From the NCBI RefSeq assembly GCF_963576545.1, contig NC_083644.1:29573729-29637728 (forward strand): a stretch of 64,000 nt of DNA, written 5' to 3'. This DNA comes from Limanda limanda. Its lineage: Eukaryota > Chordata > Actinopteri > Pleuronectiformes > Pleuronectidae. This document shows positions 50,601 through 62,806 of this stretch, in pieces. Below the pieces are notes generated by a model. It had not been told where the DNA came from, did no database searches, and was given only the letters and a program-made list of their open reading frames with translations. The position numbers and the translations under genes were made by a program. Every line of letters begins with the position of its first letter. Positions within the stretch are counted from its first letter, which is position 1.

Positions 50601-53426
50601 GAAACGGGGAGATAAGCCTTTTTTGGAAGCATTGATTAAGATTTCTGACTTTTTCATCACATGTCAGCCAAGTGTCAGAAAAGCGCTGGAAACAGGGAGA
50701 TAAGCCTTTTTTGGAAGAAATGGTTAAATTCTTGAATTTTTCATCACACATCATCCCAAATGTCACTAAACAGCTGGAAACGGGGAGATAAGCCTTTTTT
50801 GGAAGCATTGATTAAGATTTCTGACTTTTTCATCACATGTCAGCCCAAGTGTCAGAAAAGCGCTGGAAACAGGGAGATAAGCCTTTTTTGGAAGAAATGG
50901 TTAAATTCTTGAATTTTTCATCACACATCATCCCAAATGTCACTAAACAGCTGGAAACGGGGAGATAAGCCTTTTTTGGAAGCATTGATTAAGATCTGAC
51001 TTTTTCATCACATGTCAGCCCAAGTGTCAGAAAAGCGCTGGAAACAGGGAGATAAGCCTTTTTTGGAAGAAATGGTTAAATTCTTGAATTTTTCATCACA
51101 CATCATCCCAAATGTCACTAAACAGCTGGAAACGGGGAGATAAGCCTTTTTTGGAAGCAAAGGTTAACATTTTGACTTTTTCATCACATATCAGCTCCAG
51201 TGTCAGAAAAGCGCTGGAAACAGGGAGATCTGCCTTTTTTTGGGAAGAAAAGGTTAAATTCTTGAATTTTTCATCACACATCATCCCAAATGTCACTAAA
51301 CAGCTGGAAACGGGAGATAAGCCTTTTTTGGAAGCATTGATTAAGATTTCTGACTTTTTCATCACATGTCAGCCCAAGTGTCAGAAAAGCGCTGGAAACA
51401 GGGAGATAAGCCTTTTTTGGAAGAAATGGTTAAATTCTTGAATTTTTCATCACACATCATCCCAAATGTCACTAAACAGCTGGAAACGGGGAGATAAGCC
51501 TTTTTTGGAAGCATTGATTAAGATTTCTGACTTTTTCATCACATGTCAGCCCAAGTGTCAGAAAAGCGCTGGAAACAGGGAGATAAGCCTTTTTTGGAAG
51601 AAATGGTTAAATTCTTGAATTTTTCATCACACATCATCCCAAATGTCACTAAACAGCTGGAAACGGGGAGATAAGCCTTTTTTGGAAGCATTGATTAAGA
51701 TTTCTGACTTTTTCATCACATATCAGCCAAAGTGTCAGAAAAGCGCTGGAAACAGGGAGATCTGCCTTTTTTTGGAAGAAAAGGTTAAATTCTTGAATTT
51801 TTCATCACACATCATCCCAAATGTCACTAAACAGCTGGAAACGGGGAGATAAGCCTTTTTTGGAAGCATTGATTAAGATTTCTGACTTTTTCATCACATG
51901 TCAGCCCAAGTGTCAGAAAAGCGCTGGAAACAGGGAGATAAGCCTTTTTGGAAGAAATGGTTAAATTCTTGAATTTTTCATCACACATCATCCCAAATGT
52001 CACTAAACAGCTGGAAACGGGGAGATAAGCCTTTTTTGGAAGCATTGATTAAGATTTCTGACTTTTTCATCACATATCAGCCCAAGTGTCAGAAAAGCGC
52101 TGGAAACAGGGAGATCTGCCTTTTTTGGAAGAAAAGGTTAAATTCTTGAATTTTTCATCACACATCATCCCAAATGTCACTAAACAGCTGGAAATGGGGA
52201 GATAAGCCTTTTTTGGAAGCAATGGTTAACATTTTGACTTTTTCATCACAAATCAGCTCCAGTGTCAGAAAAGCGCTGGAAACAGGGAGATCTGCCTTTT
52301 TTGGAAGAAAAGGTTAAATTCTTGAATTTTTCATCACACATCATCCCAAATGTCACTAAACAGCTGGAAACGGGGAGATAAGCCTTTTTTGGAAGCATTG
52401 ATTAAGATTTCTGACTTTTTCATCACATGTCAGCCCAAGTGTCAGAAAAGCGCTGGAAACAGGGAGATAAGCCTTTTTTGGAAGAAAAGGTTAAATTCTT
52501 GAATTTTTCATCACACATCATCCCAAATGTCACTAAACAGCTGGAAACGGGGAGATAAGCCTTTTTTGGAAGCAATGGTTAACATTTTGACTTTTTCATC
52601 ACATATCAGTTCCAGTGTCAGAAAAGCGCTGGAAACAGGGAGATCTGCCTTTTTTTGGAAGAAAAGGTTAAATTCTTGAATTTTCATCACACATCATCCC
52701 AAATGTCACTAAACAGCTGGAAACGGGGAGATAAGCCTTTTTTGGAAGCATTGATTAAGATTTCTGACTTTTTCATCACATGTCAGCCCAAGTGTCAGAA
52801 AAGCGCTGGAAACAGGGAGATAAGCCTTTTTTGGAAGAAATGGTTAAATTCTTGAATTTTTCATCACACATCATCCAAATGTCACTAAACAGCTGGAAAC
52901 GGGGAGATAAGCCTTTTTTGGAAGCAATGGTTAACATTTTGACTTTTTCATCACATATCAGTTCCAGTGTCAGAAAAGCGCTGGAAACAGGGAGATCTGC
53001 CTTTTTTTGGAAGAAAAGGTTAAATTCTTGAATTTTTCATCACACATCATCCCAAATGTCACTAAACAGCTGGAAACGGGGAGATAAGCCTTTTTTGGAA
53101 GCATTGATTAAGATTTCTGACTTTTTCATCACATGTCAGCCCAAGTGTCAGAAAAGCGCTGGAAACAGGGAGATAAGCCTTTTTTGGAAGAAATGGTTAA
53201 ATTCTTGAATTTTTCATCACACATCATCCCAAATGTCACTAAACAGCTGGAAACGGGGAGATAAGCCTTTTTTGGAAGCATTGATTAGATTTCTGACTTT
53301 TTCATCACATATCAGCCCAAGTGTCAGAAAAGCGCTGGAAACAGGGAGATCTGCCTTTTTTTGGAAGAAAAGGTTAAATTCTTGAATTTTTCATCACACA
53401 TCATCCCAAATGTCACTAAACAGCTG

Positions 53427-55500
53427 GAAATGGGGAGATAAGCCTTTTTTGGAAGCAATGGTTAACATTTTGACTTTTTCATCACATATCAGCTCCAGTG
53501 TCAGAAAAGCGCTGGAAACAGGGAGATCTGCCTTTTTTGGAAGAAAAGGTTAAATTCTTGAATTTTCATCACACATCATCCCAAATGTCACTAAACAGCT
53601 GGAAACGGGGAGATAAGCCTTTTTTGGAAGCATTGATTAAGATTTCTGACTTTTTCATCACTTGTCAGCCCAAGTGTCAGAAAAGCGCTGGAAACAGGGA
53701 GATAAGCCTTTTTTGGAAGAAATGATTAAATTCTTGATTTTTTCATCACACATCATCCCAAATGTCACTAAACAGCTGGAAACGGGGAGATAAGCCTTTT
53801 TTGGAAGCAATGGTTAACATTTTGACTTTTTCATCACATATCAGTTCCAGTGTCAGAAAGCGCTGGAAACAGGGAGATCTGCCTTTTTTTGGAAGAAAAG
53901 GTTAAATTCTTGAATTTTTCATCACACATCATCCCAAATGTCACTAAACAGCTGGAAACGGGGAGATAAGCCTTTTTTGGAAGCATTGATTAAGATTTCT
54001 GACTTTTTCATCACATGTCAGCCCAAGTGTCAGAAAAGCGCTGGAAACAGGGAGATAAGCCTTTTTTGGAAGAAATGGTTAAATTCTTGAATTTTTCATC
54101 ACACATCATCCCAAATGTCACTAACAGCTGGAAACGGGGAGATAAGCCTTTTTTGAAGCAATGGTTAACATTTTGACTTTTTCATCACATATCAGTTCCA
54201 GTGTCAAAAAAGCGCTGGAAACAGGGAGATCTGCCTTTTTTTGGAAGAAAAGGTTAAATTCTTGAATTTTTCATCACACATCATCCCAAATGTCACTAAA
54301 CAGCTGGAAACGGGGAGATAAGCCTTTTTTGGAAGCATTGATTAAGATTTCTGACTTTTTCATCACATGTCAGCCCAAGTGTCAGAAAAGCGCTGGAAAC
54401 AGGGAGATAAGCCTTTTTTTGGAAGAAATGGTTAAATTCTTGAATTTTTCATCACACATCATCCCAAATGTCACTAAACAGCTGGAAACGGGAGATAAGC
54501 CTTTTTTGGAAGCAATGGTTAACATTTTGACTTTTTCATCACATATCAGTTCCAGTGTCAGAAAAGCGCTGGAAACAGGGAGATCTGCCTTTTTTGGAAG
54601 AAAAGGTTAAATTCTTGAATTTTTCATCACACATCATCCCAAATGTCACTAAACAGCTGGAAACGGGGAGATAAGCCTTTTTTGGAAACATTGATTAAGA
54701 TTTCTGACTTTTTCATCACATGTCAGCCCAAGTGTCAGAAAAGCGCTGGAAACAGGGAGATAAGCCTTTTTTGGAAGAAATGGTTAAATTCTTGAATTTT
54801 TCATCACACATCATCCCAAATGTCACTTAACAGCTGGAAACGGGGAGATAAGCCTTTTTTGGGAAGCATTGATTAAGATTTCTGACTTTTTCATCACATA
54901 TCAGCCCAAGTGTCAGAAAAGCGCTGGAAACAGGGAGATCTGCCTTTTTTTGGAAGAAAGGTTAAATTCTTGAATTTTTCATCACACATCATCCCAAATG
55001 TCACTAAACAGCTGGAAATGGGGAGATAAGCCTTTTTTGGAAGCAATGGTTAACATTTTGACTTTTTCATCACATATCAGCTCCAGTGTCAGAAAAGCGC
55101 TGGAAACAGGGAGATCTGCCTTTTTTTGGAAGAAAAGGTTAAATTCTTGAATTTTTCATCACACATCATCCCAAATGTCACTAAACAGCTGGAAACGGGG
55201 AGATAAGCCTTTTTTGGAAGCATTGATTAAGATTTCTGACTTTTTCATCACATGTCAGCCCAAGTGTCAGAAAAGCGCTGGAAACAGGGAGATAAGCCTT
55301 TTTTGGAAGAAATGATTAAATTCTTGAATTTTTCATCACACATCATCCCAAATGTCACTAAACAGCTGGAAACGGGGAGATAAGCCTTTTTTGGAAGCAA
55401 TGGTTAACATTTTGACTTTTTCATCACATATCAGTTCCAGTGTCAGAAAAGCGCTGGAACAGGGAGATCTGCCTTTTTTTGGAAGAAAAGGTTAAATTCT
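53427..55500 (+). repeat. 8.5-kb offset duplication, left copy
   Basis: The order GGAAATGGGG, GATTAAATTC, CAGTTCCAG (several), GGAAACATTGATTAAG (54,685), CACTTAACAGC (54,824), GGAAATGGGG (55,014), GATTAAATTC (55,314) is repeated at 61.92-64.0 kb. Offsets run from 8,496 to 8,502 bp because this copy has lost several single bases. Confidence 0.8.
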
Positions 55501-58370
55501 TGAATTTTTCATCACACATCATCCCAAATGTCACTAAACAGCTGGAAACGGGGAGATAAGCCTTTTTTGGAAGCATCGATTAAGATTTCTGACTTTTTCA
55601 TCACATGTCAGCCCAAGTGTCAGAAAGCGCTGGAAACAGGGAGATAAGCCTTTTTTGGAAGAAATGGTTAAATTCTTTAATTTTTCATCACACATCATCC
55701 CAAATGTCACTAAACAGCTGGAAACGGGGAGATAAGCCTTTTTGGAAGCATTGATTAAGATTTCTGACTTTTTCATCACATTTCAGCCCAAGTGTCAGAA
55801 AAGCGCTGGAAACAGGGAGATAAGCCTTTTTTGGAAGAAATGGTTAAATTCTTGAATTTTTCATCACACATCATCCCAAATGTCACTAAACAGCTGGAAA
55901 CGGGGAGATAAGCCTTTTTTGGAAGCATTGATTAAGATTTCTGACTTTTTCATCACATGTCAGCCCAAGTGTCAGAAAAGCGCTGGAAACAGGGAGATAA
56001 GCCTTTTTTTGGAAGAAATGGTTAAATTCTTGAATTTTTCATCACACATCATCCCAAATGTCACTAAACAGCTGGAAACGGGGAGATAAGCCTTTTTTGG
56101 AATTATTGATTAAGATTTCTGACTTTTTCATCACATATCAGCCCAAGTGTCAGAAAAGCGCTGGAAACAGGGAGATCTCCCTTTTTTTGGAAGAAATGGT
56201 TAAATTCTTGAATTTTTCATCACACATCATCCCAAATGTCACTAAACAGCTGGAAACGGGGAGATAAGCCTTTTTTGGAAGCATTGATTAAGATTTCTGA
56301 TTTTTTAATCACATGTCAGCCCAAGTGTCAGAAAAGCGCTGGAAACAGGGAGATAAGCCTTTTTTGGAAGAAATGGTTAAATTCTTGAATTTTTCATCAC
56401 ACATCATCCCAAATGTCACTAAACAGCTGGAAACGGGGAGATAAGCCTTTTTTGGAAGCAATGGTTAACATTTTGACTTTTTCATCACATATCAGCTCCA
56501 GTGTCAGAAAAGCGCTGGAAACAGGGAGATCTGCCTTTTTTTGGAAGAAAAGGTTAAATTCTTGAATTTTTCATCACACATCATCCCAAATGTCACTAAA
56601 CAGTTGGAAACGGGGAGATAAGCCTTTTTTGGAATTATTGATTAAGATTTCTGACTTTTTCATCACATATCAGCCCAAGTGTCAGAAAAGCGCTGGAAAC
56701 AGGGAGATCTCCCTTTTTTTGGAAGAAAAGGTTAAATTCTTGAATTTTTCATCACACATCATCCCAAATGTCACTAAACAGCTGGAAACGGGGAGATAAG
56801 CCTTTTTTGGAAGCATTGATTAAGATTTCTGACTTTTTCATCACATGTCAGCCCAAGTGTCAGAAAGCGCTGGAAACAGGGAGATAAGCCTTTTTTGGAA
56901 GAAATGGTTAAATTCTTGAATTTTTCATCACACATCATCCCAAAATGTCACTAACAGCTGGAAACGGGGAGATAAGCCTTTTTTGGAAGCATTGATTAAG
57001 ATTTCTGACTTTTTCATCACATGTCAGCCCAAGTGTCAGAAAAGCGCTGGAAACAGGGAGATAAGCCTTTTTTGGAAGAAATGGTTAAATTCTTGAATTT
57101 TTCATCACACATCATCCCAAATGTCACTAAACAGCTGGAAACGGGGAGATAAGCCTTTTTTGGAAGCATTGATTAAGATTTCTGACTTTTTCATCACATA
57201 TCAGCCCAAGTGTCAGAAAAGCGCTGGAAACAGGGAGATCTGCCTTTTTTTGGAAGAAAAGGTTAAATTCTTGAATTTTTCATCACACATCATCCCAAAT
57301 GTCACTAAACAGCTGGAAACGGGGAGATAAGCCTTTTTTGGAAGCATTGATTAAGATTTCTGACTTTTTCATCACATGTCAGCCCAAGTGTCAGAAAAGC
57401 GCTGGAAACAGGGAGATAAGCCTTTTTTGGAAGAAATGGTTAAATTCTTGAATTTTTCATCACACATCATCCCAAATGTCACTAAACAGCTGGAAACGGG
57501 GAGATAAGCCTTTTTGGAAGCATTGATTAAGATTTCTGACTTTTTCATCACATATCAGCCCAAGTGTCAGAAAAGCGCTGGAAACAGGGAGATCTGCCTT
57601 TTTTTTGGAAGAAAAGGTTAAATTCTTGAATTTTTCATCACACATCATCCCAAATGTCACTAAACAGATGGAAATGGGGAGATAAGCCTTTTTTGGAAGC
57701 TATGGTTAACATTTTGACTTTTTCATCACATATCAGCTCCAGTGTCAGAAAAGCGCTGGAAACAGGGAGATCTGCCTTTTTTTGGAAGAAATGGTTAAAT
57801 TCTTGAATTTTCATCACACATCATCCCAAATGTCACTAAACAGCTGGAAATGGGGAGATAAGCCTTTTTTGGAAGCAATGGTTAACATTTTGACTTTTTC
57901 ATCACATATCAGCTCCAGTGTCAGAAAAGCGCTGGAAACAGGGGAGATCTGCCTTTTTTTGGAAGAAAAGGTTAAATTCTTGAATTTTTCATCACACATC
58001 ATCCCAAATGTCACTAAACAGCTGGAAACGGGGAGATAAGCCTTTTTTGGAAGCATTGATTAAGATTTCTGACTTTTTCATCACATGTCAGCCCAAGTGT
58101 CAGAAAAGCGCTGGAAACAGGGAGATAAGCCTTTTTTGGAAGAAATGATTAAATTCTTGAATTTTTCATCACACATCATCCCAAATGTCACTAAACAGCT
58201 GGAAACGGGGAGATAAGCCTTTTTTGGAAGCAATGGTTAACATTTTGACTTTTTCATCACATATCAGTTCCAGTGTCAGAAAAGCGCTGGAAACAGGGAG
58301 ATCTGCCTTTTTTTGGAAGAAAAGGTTAAATTCTTGAATTTTTCATCACACATCATCCCAAATGTCACTA
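55380..58370 (+). repeat. 3.2-3.4 kb right-domain HOR, copy 1
   Basis: CATTTCAGCCCAAG (CATTTCAG ending at about 55,785) recurs 3,190 bp downstream. GGAATTATTG (56098, 56631), TTTCTGATTTTTTAATCAC and CAGATGGAAATGGGG (57665) recur at 3,366-3,367 bp. The 176-bp difference is one A1-B dimer present only in copy 2 (about 59.1-59.28 kb). Edges are approximate. Confidence 0.82.
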
Positions 58371-60319
58371 AACAGCTGGAAACGGGGAGATAAGCCTTTT
58401 TTGGAAGCATTGATTAAGATTTCTGACTTTTTCATCACATGTCAGCCCAAGTGTCAGAAAAGCGCTGGAAACAGGGAGATAAGCCTTTTTGGAAGAAATG
58501 GTTAAATTCTTGAATTTTTTCATCACACATCATCCCAAATGTCACTAAACAGCTGGAAACGGGGAGATAAGCCTTTTTTGGAAGCAATGGTTAACATTTT
58601 GACTTTTTCATCACATATCAGTTCCAGTGTCAAAAAAGCGCTGGAAACAGGGAGATCTGCCTTTTTTTGGAAGAAAAGGTTAAATTCTTGAATTTTTCAT
58701 CACACATCATCCCAAATGTCACTAAACAGCTGGAAACGGGGAGATAAGCCTTTTTTGGAAGCATTGATTAAGATTTCTGACTTTTTCATCACATGTCAGC
58801 CCAAGTGTCAGAAAAGCGCTGGAAACAGGGAGATAAGCCTTTTTTGGAAGAAATGGTTAAATTCTTGAATTTTTCATCACACATCATCCCAAATGTCACT
58901 AAACAGCTGGAAACGGGGAGATAAGCCTTTTTTGGAAGCATTGATTAAGATTTCTGACTTTTTCATCACATTTCAGCCCAAGTGTCAGAAAAGCGCTGGA
59001 AACAGGGAGATAAGCCTTTTTTGGAAGAAATGGTTAAATTCTTGAATTTTTCATCACACATCATCCCAAATGTCACTAAACAGCTGGAAACGGGGAGATA
59101 AGCCTTTTTTGGAAGCATTGATTAAGATTTCTGACTTTTTCATCACATGTCAGCCCAAGTGTCAGAAAAGCGCTGGAAACAGGGAGATAAGCCTTTTTTG
59201 GAAGAAATGGTTAAATTCTTGAATTTTTCATCACACATCATCCCAAATGTCACTAAACAGCTGGAAACGGGGAGATAAGCCTTTTTTGGAAGCATTGATT
59301 AAGATTTCTGACTTTTTCATCACATGTCAGCCCAAGTGTCAGAAAAGCGCTGGAAACAGGGAGATAAGCCTTTTTTGGAAGAAATGGTTAAATTCTTGAA
59401 TTTTTCATCACACATCATCCCAAATGTCACTAAACAGCTGGAAACGGGGAGATAAGCCTTTTTTGGAATTATTGATTAAGATTTCTGACTTTTTCATCAC
59501 ATATCAGCCCAAGTGTCAGAAAAGCGCTGGAAACAGGGAGATCTCCCTTTTTTTGGAAGAAATGGTTAAATTCTTGAATTTTTCATCACACATCATCCCA
59601 AATGTCACTAAACAGCTGGAAACGGGGAGATAAGCCTTTTTTGGAAGCATTGATTAAGATTTCTGATTTTTTAATCACATGTCAGCCCAAGTGTCAGAAA
59701 AGCGCTGGAAACAGGGAGATAAGCCTTTTTTGGAAGAAATGGTTAAATTCTTGAATTTTTCATCACACATCATCCCAAATGTCACTAAACAGCTGGAAAC
59801 GGGGAGATAAGCCTTTTTTGGAAGCAATGGTTAACATTTTGACTTTTTCATCACATATCAGCTCCAGTGTCAGAAAAGCGCTGGAAACAGGGAGATCTGC
59901 CTTTTTTTGGAAGAAAAGGTTAAATTCTTGAATTTTTCATCACACATCATCCCAAATGTCACTAAACAGTTGGAAACGGGGAGATAAGCCTTTTTTGGAA
60001 TTATTGATTAAGATTTCTGACTTTTTCATCACATATCAGCCCAAGTGTCAGAAAAGCGCTGGAAACAGGGAGATCTCCCTTTTTTTGGAAGAAAAGGTTA
60101 AATTCTTGAATTTTTCATCACACATCATCCCAAATGTCACTAAACAGCTGGAAACGGGGAGATAAGCCTTTTTTGGAAGCATTGATTAAGATTTCTGACT
60201 TTTTCATCACATGTCAGCCCAAGTGTCAGAAAAGCGCTGGAAACAGGGAGATAAGCCTTTTTTGGAAGAAATGGTTAAATTCTTGAATTTTTCATCACAC
60301 ATCATCCCAAATGTCACTA

Positions 60320-60336
60320 AACAGCTGGAAACGGGG
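60320..60336 (+). promoter_or_regulatory. CENP-B-box-like motif, A-junction form (representative)
   Basis: The 17 bases AACAGCTGGAAACGGGG span a B-to-A monomer junction. Against the mammalian CENP-B box (YTTCGTTGGAARCGGGA) 11 of 17 positions match, with TGGAAACGGG intact. Of the nine core positions (NTTCGNNNNANNCGGGN) six match; the missing ones are TTC on the left side. It recurs at nearly every B-to-A junction in the window. The similarity is visible; binding by CENP-B or a related pogo-like transposase-derived protein is inference, and loss of TTC argues against strong binding by the mammalian protein. Confidence 0.4.
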
Positions 60337-60415
60337 AGATAAGCCTTTTTTGGAAGCATTGATTAAGATTTCTGACTTTTTCATCACATGTCAGCCCAAG
60401 TGTCAGAAAAGCGCT
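60327..60415 (+). repeat. Reference A1 monomer (89 bp, GATTAAG type)
   Basis: A clean example of the A1 class. It begins GGAAACGGGGAGATAAGCC, has a six-T run, then GGAAGCATTGATTAAG, ATTTCTGAC, TTTTTCATCACA, TGTCAGCCCAAG and GTGTCAG, and ends AAAAGCGCT. It carries two direct TGTCAG copies about 14 bp apart. It lacks the GTTAAC of A2. A1 dominates the left (1-9 kb) and right (44-64 kb) domains. In the middle domain it survives mainly as a variant with GATGTCTGAC and TTTTTCACCACA. Confidence 0.95.
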
Positions 60416-60425
60416 GGAAACAGGG
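60409..60425 (+). promoter_or_regulatory. CENP-B-box-like motif, B-junction form (representative)
   Basis: AAGCGCTGGAAACAGGG at the A-to-B junction also matches 11 of 17 CENP-B-box positions, and six of nine core positions. Compared with the A form it keeps the left-side CG but has CAGG in place of CGGG. That single change is a CpG to CpA transition. The pair suggests two decayed versions of one ancestral site, present at every monomer start. Confidence 0.35.
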
Positions 60426-60503
60426 AGATAAGCCTTTTTTGGAAGAAATGGTTAAATTCTTGAATTTTTCATCACACATCATCCCAAATGTCACTAAACA
60501 GCT
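60416..60503 (+). repeat. Reference B monomer (88 bp)
   Basis: A clean example of the B class, directly following the A1 reference monomer and completing a 177-bp dimer. It begins GGAAACAGGGAGATAAGCC, has a six-T run, GGAAGAAATGGTTAAATTC, TTGAATTTTTCATCACA, CATCATCCCAAATGTCAC, and ends TAAACAGCT. It differs from A mostly in positions 31-50 and 61-88, while positions 1-30 and the TTTTTCATCACA block are nearly the same. A second B form has GATATGCC or GATCTGCC and a seven-T run, giving 89 bp. Confidence 0.95.
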
Positions 60504-61033
60504 GGAAACGGGGAGATAAGCCTTTTTTGGAAGCATTGATTAAGATTTCTGACTTTTTCATCACATATCAGCCCAAGTGTCAGAAAAGCGCTGGAAACAG
60601 GGAGATCTGCCTTTTTTTGGAAGAAAAGGTTAAATTCTTGAATTTTTCATCACACATCATCCCAAATGTCACTAAACAGCTGGAAACGGGGAGATAAGCC
60701 TTTTTTGGAAGCATTGATTAAGATTTCTGACTTTTTCATCACATGTCAGCCCAAGTGTCAGAAAAGCGCTGGAAACAGGGAGATAAGCCTTTTTTGGAAG
60801 AAATGGTTAAATTCTTGAATTTTTCATCACACATCATCCCAAATGTCACTAAACAGCTGGAAACGGGGAGATAAGCCTTTTTTGGAAGCATTGATTAAGA
60901 TTTCTGACTTTTTCATCACATATCAGCCCAAGTGTCAGAAAAGCGCTGGAAACAGGGAGATCTGCCTTTTTTTGGAAGAAAAGGTTAAATTCTTGAATTT
61001 TTCATCACACATCATCCCAAATGTCACTAAACA

Positions 61034-61741
61034 GATGGAAATGGGGAGATAAGCCTTTTTTGGAAGCTATGGTTAACATTTTGACTTTTTCATCACATAT
61101 CAGCTCCAGTGTCAGAAAAGCGCTGGAAACAGGGAGATCTGCCTTTTTTTGGAAGAAATGGTTAAATTCTTGAATTTTTCATCACACATCATCCCAAATG
61201 TCACTAAACAGCTGGAAATGGGGAGATAAGCCTTTTTTGGAAGCAATGGTTAACATTTTGACTTTTTCATCACATATCAGCTCCAGTGTCAGAAAAGCGC
61301 TGGAAACAGGGAGATCTGCCTTTTTTTGGAAGAAAAGGTTAAATTCTTGAATTTTTCATCACACATCATCCCAAATGTCACTAAACAGCTGGAAACGGGG
61401 AGATAAGCCTTTTTTGGAAGCATTGATTAAGATTTCTGACTTTTTCATCACATGTCAGCCCAAGTGTCAGAAAAGCGCTGGAAACAGGGAGATAAGCCTT
61501 TTTTGGAAGAAATGATTAAATTCTTGAATTTTTCATCACACATCATCCCAAATGTCACTAAACAGCTGGAAACGGGGAGATAAGCCTTTTTTGGAAGCAA
61601 TGGTTAACATTTTGACTTTTTCATCACATATCAGTTCCAGTGTCAGAAAAGCGCTGGAAACAGGGAGATCTGCCTTTTTTTGGAAGAAAAGGTTAAATTC
61701 TTGAATTTTTCATCACACATCATCCCAAATGTCACTAAACA
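61034..61741 (+). repeat. 708-bp tandem duplication, left copy (8 monomers)
   Basis: GATGGAAATGGGG at 61034 recurs at 61742, AATGATTAAATTC at 61511 recurs at 62219, and TCAGTTCCAG at 61631 recurs at 62339: a constant 708 bp, four dimers. The order is A2 with GAAGCTATGG, A2 with GGAAATGGGG, A1 followed by B with GATTAAATTC, and A2 with CAGTTCCAG. Confidence 0.9.
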
Positions 61742-62449
61742 GATGGAAATGGGGAGATAAGCCTTTTTTGGAAGCTATGGTTAACATTTTGACTTTTTCA
61801 TCACATATCAGCTCCAGTGTCAGAAAAGCGCTGGAAACAGGGAGATCTGCCTTTTTTTGGAAGAAATGGTTAAATTCTTGAATTTTTCATCACACATCAT
61901 CCCAAATGTCACTAAACAGCTGGAAATGGGGAGATAAGCCTTTTTTGGAAGCAATGGTTAACATTTTGACTTTTTCATCACATATCAGCTCCAGTGTCAG
62001 AAAAGCGCTGGAAACAGGGAGATCTGCCTTTTTTTGGAAGAAAAGGTTAAATTCTTGAATTTTTCATCACACATCATCCCAAATGTCACTAAACAGCTGG
62101 AAACGGGGAGATAAGCCTTTTTTGGAAGCATTGATTAAGATTTCTGACTTTTTCATCACATGTCAGCCCAAGTGTCAGAAAAGCGCTGGAAACAGGGAGA
62201 TAAGCCTTTTTTGGAAGAAATGATTAAATTCTTGAATTTTTCATCACACATCATCCCAAATGTCACTAAACAGCTGGAAACGGGGAGATAAGCCTTTTTT
62301 GGAAGCAATGGTTAACATTTTGACTTTTTCATCACATATCAGTTCCAGTGTCAGAAAAGCGCTGGAAACAGGGAGATCTGCCTTTTTTTGGAAGAAAAGG
62401 TTAAATTCTTGAATTTTTCATCACACATCATCCCAAATGTCACTAAACA
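61742..62449 (+). repeat. 708-bp tandem duplication, right copy
   Basis: Matches the left copy with no visible difference. The next unit does not begin with GATGGAAATGGGG but with CTGGAAACGGGG (62450), so there are two copies only. Confidence 0.9.
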
Positions 62450-62629
62450 GCTGGAAACGGGGAGATAAGCCTTTTTTGGAAGCATTGATTAAGATTTCTG
62501 ACTTTTTCATCACATGTCAGCCCAAGTGTCAGAAAAGCGCTGGAAACAGGGAGATAAGCCTTTTTTGGAAGAAATGGTTAAATTCTTGAATTTTTCATCA
62601 CACATCATCCCAAATGTCACTAAACAGCT

Positions 62630-62717
62630 GGAAACGGGGAGATAAGCCTTTTTTGGAAGCAATGGTTAACATTTTGACTTTTTCATCACATATCAGTTCC
62701 AGTGTCAGAAAAGCGCT
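62630..62717 (+). repeat. Reference A2 monomer (88 bp, GTTAAC type)
   Basis: A clean example of the A2 class. It begins GGAAACGGGGAGATAAGCC, has six T, GGAAGCAATGGTTAACATT, TTGACTTTTTCATCACATA and TCAGTTCCAGTGTCAG, and ends AAAAGCGCT. GTTAAC separates it from A1 (GATTAAG) and B (GTTAAAT). Most copies read CAGCTCCAG. The CAGTTCCAG form seen here is confined to the right-hand domain (from about 47.1 kb). Confidence 0.93.
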
Positions 62718-62806
62718 GGAAACAGGGAGATCTGCCTTTTTTTGGAAGAAAAGGTTAAATTCTTGAATTTTTCATCACACATCATCCCAAATGTCACTAA
62801 ACAGCT
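62718..62806 (+). repeat. Reference B-prime monomer (89 bp, GATCTGCC, seven T)
   Basis: B monomer of the right-hand domain. It carries GAGATCTGCC, a seven-T run and GAAGAAAAGGTTAAATTC in place of the GAGATAAGCC, six-T, GAAGAAATGG form. Together with the A2 monomer before it, it makes a 177-bp dimer. AGATCT in this position is absent from the left and middle domains, where the matching monomer reads GAGATATGCC. Confidence 0.93.

Larger units (their letters stand above)
50601..58600 (+). repeat. Dimeric satellite segment with many one-base indels
   Basis: The same monomer types as the flanks, but with many private indels. Examples are GTCAGCCAAGTG (about 50,665), AAGATCTGAC (about 50,992), TTTGGGAAG (51,240), CGGGAGAT (51,312; 54,490), TTGAATTTTCATC (52,680; 53,560; 57,807), CATCCAAATG (52,874), GTCAGAAAGCGC (53,855; 55,620; 56,862), CACTAACAGC (54,121; 56,950), TTTTGAAGC (54,154), GAAGAAAGG (54,955) and CTGGAACAGG (55,456). 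These shifts create longer accidental open frames such as 51112-51441 (109 codons), which are not genes. Confidence 0.85.
58560..61740 (+). repeat. 3.2-3.4 kb right-domain HOR, copy 2
   Basis: Second copy, with the same order GGAATTATTG, TTAATCAC variant, GGAATTATTG, GCATTG dimers and then GATGGAAATGGGG (61034). It carries none of the one-base indels seen in copy 1, for example a six-T run where copy 1 has five (57,510). It leads straight into the 708-bp duplication. Confidence 0.82.

Noticed and set aside
51112..51441. Longest open frame (109 codons), with dozens of 66-89 codon frames elsewhere that encode similar peptides
   Set aside because: They are translations of the satellite itself. 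Each frame ends at the TAA in GATAAGCC, and longer ones exist only where a one-base indel or a seven-T run shifts the frame. Frames occur on both strands, with no start context, codon bias or conserved domain. They are not genes.
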